Positions 27,073-35,500 of a stretch of 64,000 nt of DNA are shown one piece after another. Position numbers and translations under genes: made by a program. This stretch comes from Lachnospiraceae bacterium (GTDB lineage Bacteria > Bacillota > Clostridia > Lachnospirales > Lachnospiraceae). The stretch lies in assembly GCA_017473115.1 (NCBI GenBank), contig JAFUNC010000004.1, positions 124,001 through 188,000 of the forward strand. Reading direction: 5' to 3'. The notes beneath the pieces are model-generated. The model worked only from the letters and a program-made list of their open reading frames with translations, was not told the DNA's origin and ran no database searches. Each line of letters begins with the position of its first letter. Position 1 is the first letter of the stretch.

Positions 27073-27771
27073 TCACAATTCATTCTGCTCTTCCGTTTTT
27101 AAATACTTCTCCGGGAATAAAATATATCCCAGCACCAAACCGCCTACAATAAGCGAAATAAAAATTATGCCATACCATAATAAATTACTAAACACATTGT
27201 TAAAGTTTAAATAGGATATATTAATCAAAATACTTGCTATCTCTATCAAAAAATTTATTATTTCAAAAACAATCGCACAACAATAAACCGATATCATTGC
27301 TATATTCATTGTCTTTTTCATATTATTCTTTTTATAAAATATACATAATAAAATAAAAGTTAAAAACGCAGCAAATAAAATAAGAATAAACACAATTTTT
27401 AAAATAGGTAAAAGTCCATTGGATAATACGGCACCAAACAAATTAAATAAGATTGCAACTGCCGTAATTATATACACGGTAATATTAACTCTCTTGTTTA
27501 GTCCGATTACAATAGTATAAATCAAAGCAACCAGCCAACAAATTACAGGTCCAATCAGAAATGAAAAGGAAAGAGAACATATACCGCGAAAGCCACCAAA
27601 TCCACCTAATATTTCACTTAAAAAATTCTCTAAGTTAAATATATCACTTAAAATACTTAATTCATACATTATCTTTAAAAATGTAAACATGCTATATATA
27701 TTATAAAATATATACAAAACCAAAAAAGAACATAGCATTCCGAACGTTAATTTACCCAACTTATTTTTCAT
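27073..27771 (-). CDS. polytopic membrane protein, paralogue B
   Basis: A 232-residue membrane protein, paralogue of the preceding entry, with about six hydrophobic helices and a short charged C terminus that matches the sister protein. The start MKNKLGKLTF is chosen because GAGGAGAG precedes it; an ATG seven codons upstream would place the ribosome site inside the gene. First gene after the operator-rich promoter at 27832-27880, so its expression is likely tightly regulated. No known domain, no catalytic motif. Confidence 0.7.
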   Translation of the reverse strand: MKNKLGKLTFGMLCSFLVLYIFYNIYSMFTFLKIMYELSILSDIFNLENFLSEILGGFGGFRGICSLSFSFLIGPVICWLVALIYTIVIGLNKRVNITVYIITAVAILFNLFGAVLSNGLLPILKIVFILILFAAFLTFILLCIFYKKNNMKKTMNIAMISVYCCAIVFEIINFLIEIASILINISYLNFNNVFSNLLWYGIIFISLIVGGLVLGYILFPEKYLKTEEQNEL

Positions 27772-27831
27772 TTTTATTACTCTCCTCACCAATATAATAT
27801 ATTTTTTATATTATACTATTATATCGTTTTA

Positions 27832-27880
27832 TTAGTATATTTTAAATACTAACATTTTGATAGTATATTGTCAATACTAA
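27832..27880 (-). promoter_or_regulatory. promoter with four alternating half-sites at 14-bp spacing
   Basis: TTGACA (27874-27869), 17 bases, TAGTAT (27851-27846). Over it lie four seven-base half-sites in alternating orientation beginning at 27832 (TTAGTAT), 27846 (ATACTAA), 27860 (ATAGTAT) and 27874 (ATACTAA), exactly 14 bases apart. They cover -35, spacer, -10 and the start region, as expected for a repressor array. The same layout recurs at 42332-42380. The regulator is not evident in this window. Confidence 0.7.
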
Positions 27881-27980
27881 TATGTAAGTTTCTAATATTT
27901 TTTACATAAAGCATATCTTGTAATCCTTTTACAGCCAATAAAGTACTATTTATACACTCACTATGAATGATAATAAAAAG

Positions 27981-28020
27981 AACGCATAAACCATTTTATA
28001 CGTTGAAAGGTTTATGCGTT
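27981..28020 (-). terminator. terminator of the Re-citrate synthase/icd operon
   Basis: Twelve-base perfect inverted repeat AACGCATAAACC (27981-27992) and GGTTTATGCGTT (28009-28020), followed by CTTTTTATT on the minus strand, 13 bases after the icd stop. Confidence 0.85.
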
Positions 28021-28033
28021 CTAATATTTACAA

Positions 28034-29239
28034 TTACATTGCATCCATGGTTTCACGAATAGCCTTAATGAAATCCTGGCTGTTTAATGTTGTTACATTT
28101 TCAAGAGATGTAATCAATGCCAAGTCCTTAGTCATCTTACCGTCTTCGATAGTCTTAAGTGTTGCTCTCTCCAACTTATCCGCAAATGCACAAAGTTCGG
28201 GAGTATTATCTAACTCACCACGTTTTCTTAACGCACCTGTCCACGCAAAAATTGTTGCTACAGAGTTGGTTGAAGTTTCTTCGCCCTTTAAATGCTTGTA
28301 GTAATGTCTCTGAACGGTTCCGTGAGCCGCTTCATATTCATACACGCCACTAGGTGATACAAGCACGGAAGTCATCATGGCAAGTGAACCGAATGCGGAA
28401 CTTACCATATCGGACATAACATCGCCGTCATAGTTTTTACAAGCCCAGATAAATCCGCCTTCCGCCTTCATAACACGAGCAACCGCGTCATCAATTAAGG
28501 TATAGAAGTAAGTGATACCTGTTTCTTCGAATTTGGTCTTATATTCTGCATCATAAATTTCCTGGAAAATATCCTTGAAATTATGGTCATACTTCTTAGA
28601 AATGGTATCTTTGGTTGCAAACCAAAGATCCTGCTTGGTATCAAGGGCATAGTTAAAGCATGCTCTTGCAAAACTTCCGATGGAATCATCAATGTTGTGA
28701 AGCCCCTGTACAATACCCGCTCTGTCAAAATTCTGAATGGTTGCTCTGGTTACTGTACCGTCATCTGCGGTAAATACCAATTCAGCCTTACCGGGTCCGT
28801 CAATCTTTAATTCGGTATTTTTATAAACATCACCGTATGCATGTCTTGCAATGGTAATGGGATTCTTCCAGTTGCGAACGCAGGGTTCGATGCCTTTTAC
28901 AACGATAGGTGCGCGGAATACGGTACCGTCAAGCATTGCACGAATGGTTCCGTTAGGGCTCTTCCACATTTCTTTTAAGTCATATTCTGTCATTCTTGCC
29001 GCATTAGGAGTAATGGTTGCGCACTTAACAGCAACGCCATACTTCATGGTTGCGTTGGCAGAATCAATGGTAACCTGATCATCTGTTTCGTTTCTGTGTT
29101 CAAGACCCAAATCATAGTACTCTGTCTTTAAATCAATGTAAGGAAGTAAAAGTTCATCCTTAATCATCTGCCAGAGGATTCTGGTCATCTCATCTCCGTC
29201 CATCTCAACAAGAGGGGTAATCATTTTAATCTTTTCCAT
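28034..29239 (-). CDS. icd: NADP-dependent isocitrate dehydrogenase (eukaryote-like subfamily)
   Basis: A 401-residue enzyme oxidising isocitrate to 2-oxoglutarate. The N terminus [20 protein letters not shown], the substrate loop [20 protein letters not shown] and the C-terminal [15 protein letters not shown] mark the type II, mitochondrial-like homodimeric IDH rather than the E. coli type. GGAG precedes the ATG. It is the second gene after a Re-citrate synthase-like gene (69-base gap), so the two make the oxidative branch from citrate to 2-oxoglutarate. Aconitase is not in the window. Confidence 0.95.
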   Translation of the reverse strand: MEKIKMITPLVEMDGDEMTRILWQMIKDELLLPYIDLKTEYYDLGLEHRNETDDQVTIDSANATMKYGVAVKCATITPNAARMTEYDLKEMWKSPNGTIRAMLDGTVFRAPIVVKGIEPCVRNWKNPITIARHAYGDVYKNTELKIDGPGKAELVFTADDGTVTRATIQNFDRAGIVQGLHNIDDSIGSFARACFNYALDTKQDLWFATKDTISKKYDHNFKDIFQEIYDAEYKTKFEETGITYFYTLIDDAVARVMKAEGGFIWACKNYDGDVMSDMVSSAFGSLAMMTSVLVSPSGVYEYEAAHGTVQRHYYKHLKGEETSTNSVATIFAWTGALRKRGELDNTPELCAFADKLERATLKTIEDGKMTKDLALITSLENVTTLNSQDFIKAIRETMDAM

Positions 29240-29308
29240 GTCTGTCTCCTTTTTGTTCTTTCATTGCAGAACATAATATTTTATAAAAATATGTCACCGA
29301 AACTTCTT

Positions 29309-30724
29309 TTATCTTACATAAACAGGAATGTGCATTTCTTCACAGAATGCTTTAATCTGTACATCTAATTCCTCGTCGGTCATAACAGTCACACGACCTT
29401 CTGCATACTGTACATCAACCCAGTCTTTTACTTTTACGACAATTTCATCCTTCTTATCTACCTGCGCTTCACCTTTTAAGCGGTAGTAAGTGTTCATCCA
29501 GTGAGCAATTCCCGCAAGACCGGATGTATTGGAAACTGCGCAGCAGGCAGGTTTTCCAAGGAATTTCTCTGTATCAAAGATATTGTAAATTTCTTCGTTC
29601 TTTAACAAACCGTCTGCGTGGATACCGGCTCTTGTTACATTGAAGTTCTTTCCTACAAAAGGTGTCATGGGCGGAATTTCATAACCCAATTCCTTCTCAT
29701 AGTATTCTGCAAGTTCTGAAATGACTGTGGTGTCCATGCCGTTTAAGCCACCCTTAAGTTGGGCATATTCAAATACCATTGCTTCAAGAGGTGTATTACC
29801 GGTTCTTTCACCGATACCGAACAAGGAAGTATTAATTCCGGCACAACCATAAAGCCAAGCAGTGGTTGAGTTGGAAACCGCCTTATAAAAGTCGTTATGT
29901 CCGTGCCACTCCAATAAGTGATGAGGCACACCTGCATTTACATGGATGGCATAAATAATACCCTGAACGCTTCGGGGAATTACCGCACCGGGATAGTTTA
30001 CACCATAACCCATGGTATCGCAAAGACGAATCTTAACGGGAATCTTGTACTCTGCCATCAATTTCATAAGTTCCATACAGAAAGGAACAACAAAACCGTA
30101 AATATCCGCTCTTGTTACGTCTTCTAAATGACATCTGGGACTGATTCCCTCATCCAGACACTGTCTGATTACATTCAGATAATGATTCAACGCCTGGCTT
30201 CTTGTCATTTTTAACTTTAAGAAAATATGATAATCGGAACAACTTACCAGAATACCGGTTTCCTTCATACCGATTTCTTTTACAAGTTTAAAATCTTGCT
30301 CACTTGCACGAATCCAACTGGTTACTTCAGGAAACTGATAACCGCGTTCCATGCATTTGTATACGGCATCTCTGTCCTTTTTACTGTATAAAAAGAATTC
30401 ACTGGCACGAATCATACCATTGGGACCGCCTAATTTATGTAAGTAATCATAAATCGTTACAATCTGTTCCGTGGTATAAGGCGCTCTGGACTGCTGTCCG
30501 TCACGGAAAGTAGTATCCGTGATCCAAATTTCCTTCGGCATATTATGAGGTACGATTCTGTCGTTAAAAGGAATCTTGGGCACCTCGGAATAAGGGAACA
30601 TATTTCGAAATACATTGGGTTTTTCCACATCATCCAGAATATACATATGCTCCTCAATCTGAAGCAGATTATTCTTAGGATTCATAGTTACCTGTCTGTT
30701 CTGAAAGTGTTCGTTTTCGCTCAT
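29309..30724 (-). CDS. Re-citrate synthase (homocitrate/isopropylmalate synthase-like)
   Basis: A 471-residue member of the DRE-TIM acyltransferase family. The metal/catalytic start of the barrel is TDTTFRDGQQSRAPY (about 78), with LCDTMGYGVNYPG and LEWHGHNDFYKA downstream. Plain homocitrate and isopropylmalate synthases share these. The longer N terminus, the GGPNGMIRASEFFLYSKKDR segment and above all the direct linkage to icd point to the Re-face citrate synthase found in Clostridium and relatives that lack the common Si-type enzyme. The start MSENEHFQ has GGAGGACAAA before it. A homocitrate synthase role remains possible. Confidence 0.78.
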   Translation of the reverse strand: MSENEHFQNRQVTMNPKNNLLQIEEHMYILDDVEKPNVFRNMFPYSEVPKIPFNDRIVPHNMPKEIWITDTTFRDGQQSRAPYTTEQIVTIYDYLHKLGGPNGMIRASEFFLYSKKDRDAVYKCMERGYQFPEVTSWIRASEQDFKLVKEIGMKETGILVSCSDYHIFLKLKMTRSQALNHYLNVIRQCLDEGISPRCHLEDVTRADIYGFVVPFCMELMKLMAEYKIPVKIRLCDTMGYGVNYPGAVIPRSVQGIIYAIHVNAGVPHHLLEWHGHNDFYKAVSNSTTAWLYGCAGINTSLFGIGERTGNTPLEAMVFEYAQLKGGLNGMDTTVISELAEYYEKELGYEIPPMTPFVGKNFNVTRAGIHADGLLKNEEIYNIFDTEKFLGKPACCAVSNTSGLAGIAHWMNTYYRLKGEAQVDKKDEIVVKVKDWVDVQYAEGRVTVMTDEELDVQIKAFCEEMHIPVYVR

Positions 30725-30799
30725 TTTGTCCTCCATTTCTGTCCGATACACTTCGGACCTTGGACTTTTTATCCAAATTCTTATTATTCACCGTGTTTC

Positions 30800-30828
30800 A
30801 TTTTAAACATCTATGTTCATAAAGTCAA
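30800..30828 (-). promoter_or_regulatory. promoter of the citrate synthase/icd operon
   Basis: TTGACT (30828-30823), 17 bases, TAAAAT (30805-30800) on the minus strand, about 76 bases before the start codon. Close to the vegetative sigma consensus. No Rex-type palindrome overlaps it. Confidence 0.7.
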
Positions 30829-30889
30829 ATGTTTCTTTGTATTATACGATATTTTATTACTTGTTTTATCCCAATCTTAACCAAATATC

Positions 30890-30922
30890 AAAAAGAGCAT
30901 ATCTTTACGACATGCTCTTTTT
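30890..30922 (-). terminator. terminator of the LRR protein gene
   Basis: AAAAAGAGCAT (30890-30900) and ATGCTCTTTTT (30912-30922), 11 perfect pairs with A and T runs, 13 bases after the LRR gene stop. Confidence 0.85.
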
Positions 30923-30934
30923 CTCATATACGCT

Positions 30935-32446
30935 TTATTTTACTTCACAGGCTACGTATTTAACATTAACAGGCTGAACATAATCCTTAGCCTCACCTTT
31001 ATAGGCCAGCAAAACACCATCTCCTACAATCAGATAATCACTGTCACCGTTTTCATACCAATCCTCAAGCCACGCAGTATGCGTAAACGCATTGCCTGCA
31101 ATATAAGTAACACTGTCCGGAATCTTAACTTCCGATAAATCATCACAATGATAAAATGCGGCATAACCGATACTAGTGGTTCCTTCCGGAATTTCTACAG
31201 TCTTCACACTGCTTCGTGCAAATGCAAACTTTTCAATTTCTGTAACTCCTTCCGGAATCTCTACAACGCCCAGCGTATCTATTCCGTAAAATGCATTGGC
31301 AGGAACAACACCTGTATTTGCCATTTCCTTCAAATCATCATTGGCCTGTGCATTGGTTCCCGAAATTACCGTACCGCCGGCACTATCCATCAGAACAACC
31401 GCATTGTCACCGACAACAGTCGTGTATCCCATTACATCAGAACCGATTTCAATCGGTTTAGGAGCATTTGCTTCCTGCTCTGACTTTTCTTCGGCTTCTT
31501 TGATTGCCTCGTAATACTCTTTTTTGACATCATCCGCATAAGAAAGACTGTAGATGGGAGAAGTTGTAGCCGAAAGGTCATGCTCTTCAGCGTACTTACT
31601 GCCGTATGTACCATCAGCCGTATATAGATTCAACTTCGGACATCCGTCAAAAGCGGTATTATGAATTTTAATCACCGAATCCGGTATATAGACCTGTTCC
31701 AAATTGACACAATCTTCAAATGCTTTCATTCCGATTTCCGTCACTGCGAATGACATGGAAACGGATTTTAAATTTGCCGCATTGGAAAATGCATAAGGAG
31801 AAATTGCCTGAATTTTATCAGACAAAATAACATGTTCCACATTATTGCATCCCCAAAATGCATATTGACCAATCTCTTCCACTCGTTCATTCATAATATA
31901 AAAAGGCTCTTCTCTTCCGGGAAGCATTTGATAAACATAGGTCCTGTCCGCACTCATCAGGCAACCATCCAGACAGGTTAATGTAGTACTTTTGGTACTG
32001 ACATCCAAATCCGTCAATGCAGAACAGCCGGCAAAAACACCGGAACCGACATCTGCCACACTTTTACCGATTGAAACATCACACAAAGATTTACAATTGG
32101 CAAACGCCGCAGAACCGATTTTCGTCACCGAATCCGGAATATCAATCTCCAAAAGATTATCACACTCTGCAAACGCATTGTATTCAATGGTTTCCAAACC
32201 GCTCGGCAAAACTACTTTTTTAATATAATCATTATCCTCAAAAGCCCCATATCCGATCACGCGAACCGAAGCAGGAACATATACCACCTCCGAACTGCCC
32301 ATATATTTCATTAGAACAGTTCCGTCCATTTGAAATGCTTCTTTTTCACTGCTCGCCAATCCGGTTTGTTGCTTTGCTAAAATAAAAGAGAAGGTCAAAA
32401 CAAGCACAACAACCGCTATCACACTGATCAGCAATTTCTTTTTCAT
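30935..32446 (-). CDS. BspA-like leucine-rich-repeat exported protein
   Basis: A 503-residue protein with a single N-terminal hydrophobic segment (about 4-24, VIAVVVLVLTFSFILA), a signal peptide or membrane anchor without a lipobox. Residues about 50-280 and 370-470 contain tandem LRR_5/BspA repeats of the form IGYGAFEDNDYIKKVVLPSG and IGSAAFANCKSLCDVSIGKS. A Glu/Lys-rich linker (about 300-345) separates the two arrays. There is no sortase signal, so it is probably membrane-tethered on the surface. BspA-type repeats mediate adhesion in other species. It follows the much larger LRR gene by 62 bases, with a hairpin between. Confidence 0.85.
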   Translation of the reverse strand: MKKKLLISVIAVVVLVLTFSFILAKQQTGLASSEKEAFQMDGTVLMKYMGSSEVVYVPASVRVIGYGAFEDNDYIKKVVLPSGLETIEYNAFAECDNLLEIDIPDSVTKIGSAAFANCKSLCDVSIGKSVADVGSGVFAGCSALTDLDVSTKSTTLTCLDGCLMSADRTYVYQMLPGREEPFYIMNERVEEIGQYAFWGCNNVEHVILSDKIQAISPYAFSNAANLKSVSMSFAVTEIGMKAFEDCVNLEQVYIPDSVIKIHNTAFDGCPKLNLYTADGTYGSKYAEEHDLSATTSPIYSLSYADDVKKEYYEAIKEAEEKSEQEANAPKPIEIGSDVMGYTTVVGDNAVVLMDSAGGTVISGTNAQANDDLKEMANTGVVPANAFYGIDTLGVVEIPEGVTEIEKFAFARSSVKTVEIPEGTTSIGYAAFYHCDDLSEVKIPDSVTYIAGNAFTHTAWLEDWYENGDSDYLIVGDGVLLAYKGEAKDYVQPVNVKYVACEVK

Positions 32447-32475
32447 ATGCTTTGACCTCCCTTCTTTTTATAGTA

Positions 32476-32501
32476 GTTCAGCACCCATTCAGGTGCTGAA
32501 C
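32476..32501 (-). promoter_or_regulatory. intercistronic hairpin between the two LRR genes
   Basis: Ten-base perfect inverted repeat GTTCAGCACC (32476-32485) and GGTGCTGAAC (32492-32501) with a six-base loop, eight bases after the large LRR gene stop. On the minus strand it is followed by TACTATAAAAAG rather than a T-run, then the next ribosome site. It looks like an mRNA processing or stabilising hairpin that sets the ratio of the two proteins rather than a full terminator. Confidence 0.55.
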
Positions 32502-32508
32502 ACTTACA

Positions 32509-35500
32509 TTATTTTTTTACTTTTACTACTCGTTTATCTTTTTTTACAAAAAGGAATACCGCAACCGCTGCAAGACCCATAGATAAGAACCACTTCGGTG
32601 CTATTCCGTCACCGGTCTGAGGTGTTGAGTCTAAAACAGTTCCCGCACTCAAATCCGAAGTATCCGCATAAATAACATAAGGTGAAAAATGAGGAGCCAC
32701 AAACGTAATACAAGGCACACCGTTAATCGTTGTAAACTTAGGTGCAATTTTGACCAGTTTTCCGTTTACAACATACGCAACCTTATTGTTTCCGGCATAT
32801 TTCACCAAATCTTCCGGAATCGGAAGGGTTACGGTTACCCGTAACGAATCGGTATTTTCTACCTTCTTGGTTCCTGTGGAATCATAAAGCGAAATATCCA
32901 TCGGGAAGTATCGAATATCGTCTAATGTGCCGTATTCTTCTTCCAATGCTTCTTTAATTTCTTCCTTTGCATACGCACTCTCGGTAATTTTCAAGATAAA
33001 ATTATCCGTTGAACCACTTACGGTTGCTGATGCACTTCCCTCGTTGGGGATACCGTCTTTATCAATGGTTACCGTTGTATTCGGTTTTGTTACTACTGTA
33101 GTAGAACCGCCGCTGTTATTATTAGAACCGCTGTTATTATTGGTATTGCCGGATGAAGGTGCATCCTTATAAGTTGCAGTTACCGTAACATTTGCTGCAG
33201 GCATTGTCATTGTGGTTGCCGCCGTACTTAACGACGCAATATTGATACCCTGAGCATCCGTCACCCACTTATCAAACACTTTTCCTGCAGGCGGATTATC
33301 CGCAAGCAGAATTGCCGTCGCACCGGAAATATAACTACCGCTTCCATCACCGCTGACCACTGTCAAAGTATATAATTTAGGTTCTTTTGAAGTATTACTG
33401 CTACCTGAATCACTGGGTTTTTCACTGGGCGTTTCACTCGGATTTTCACTGGGTGTTTCGCTCGGTTTTTCACTGGGTGTTTCACTCGGCTTTTCACTGG
33501 GCGTTTCACTCGGATTTTCACTGGGTGTTTCACTCGGTGTCTCACTAGGTGTTTCACTAGGTGTTTCACTGGGTTCTTCTTTATCATCCGCAGGTGGAAT
33601 AATTCTCTCATACTGCGCATAAATCGTTAAATCATCCGTTACATTTGTGAATGCAGGTCTCCAACCCGTAAAGGTATAATTCACTCTTGTAGGAGGGAAC
33701 GGTTCCCTTGCATCTCCGCCTTCCGGTACAATCTGCTGATCTAAAACCTTATCATCATGATCCACAAATGTTACCGTATAGGTTACTTCATCTTCGGGTA
33801 CATACGTTGCATATGTCTTGGTATTCTCCATGATACTGTTCGGCAAAGGCATCCATGTCTTAAAGACATAACCGGGCTTTGTAGGTGTTACGTTTGTTTC
33901 CGCATCCGCTCCGGCCGGCACAATAATGGTATCCAAAAGGGTCACTCCGTCATCATCATAGAACGATACCGTATATGTGATAGGCTTGTCTGAAACTACA
34001 ATGTTAGTGAAGTTACTTGCATAATCGGCAGCCGGACTATCCGGTTCACAATAAAATGTAATTGTATGGTTATCACCCTCAAAAGCATCACTGTCAATTA
34101 CGCTCAAGGACTTCGGAATTTCCAAATATCTGATATTACTTTCTCTAAAAGCATATTTGCCGATTTTACGAATACTTTCCGGTAAAATTACCGAGTATAA
34201 CTGTTCCGTATTCTCAAAAGATGACTCCGGCAATTCCGTAATATTGGACTGTGTAAAATCAGCAGTTACAATACCGTCACAATCTGCAACCGCTTCCGGT
34301 GCAATGGTAGAAATACCAGCCAATTCATCAGCCGTTAAAGTACCGCTTCCCAAAGATACACCTCTTGCTTTCAACACTTCAAGCAAAGAAACTTTTTCAC
34401 CGTTTGCAGTGCTGTAAATAACAGCATTTTCACAGGTATAATTAGGATTTGAACCAAATTCCACATGTGAAAGCGCATCACAACTAAGGAACGGAACTCT
34501 TCCAAACTCCTGTAAATCACTCAAAATGTCCACATCATTCAGACTCTTACATCCCTTAAAAGCATAATCACCAAGTTTAGCACATCCGTCATTAATATAA
34601 GCACCAACCAAATTCTCACAACCGGCAAAAGTATAGGGCTCAACAGTTTCCACACCGCTCATGGTAACAGACAGAATATCTTGATTTGCCGCACCTGCAG
34701 GATCTATCGCTTCACCTTCGGTATTCAAATTAGAGAAAATACCTTCTTTAATGGACTCAACCCCGGAAGGAATCACAGGATTCAATGCTGCATTTAAAAT
34801 ATCCTTCTGATCTTCCGTTAAAGTGTCACCATTGGTATATGCAAGACTTGCCGAAGCCGCCGCCTGTGCATAAGCCGGTGTAATATAAGGATAATCATCT
34901 TCCGTGTAATTCGACAAATCACTCATCTTCGGATAGTCAACCAATTCACTTTTACCGGTTTCCGGATTATATTCAACGGTTAAGTTACTGGGCCATCCTG
35001 TATAAAATGTAATATACGTCTGCTCCTGACTTCCGGTATTAATATTGCTTGAAGGATTCATTGCATATTCAAACGGAAGGCATCCTTCCACCGCATCTGC
35101 CGTAAAAGTAAGTTCCGGTTTGCTTGCTAATTCACAATCATCCAAAATCGGATCTACCACCTGGGTGTCAAAGGCACCCTCGCCGATATAACTCAAAGAA
35201 ATCGGTGTTTCAAACATAACATCCGTCAAATTATGACATCCTTTAAACGCATCGTTTTCAATCGTGGTAATGGAAGAAGGGATGGTAATCTTGGTTAAAT
35301 AATGATTTCTCTGGAAACTGTTACTTCCGATAGACGTAATTCTATATGGTCCGATTGCTCCGGGAATATCCACTTCTGCAATTCCTTCATCCATATGGAA
35401 ATAAATCAACTCATTATTGTTATTGACCTGATATACAGTCTGTTTCTTAGGCAACGTACTGTCATCGGTAATTACTTTTTCATAGATTTCTTCATCCAAA

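Noticed and set aside
33411-33573. Regular short repeats that could be taken for a CRISPR array
   Set aside because: The 12-bp units have no spacers and encode PSET-type tetrapeptides in frame inside the large LRR protein.
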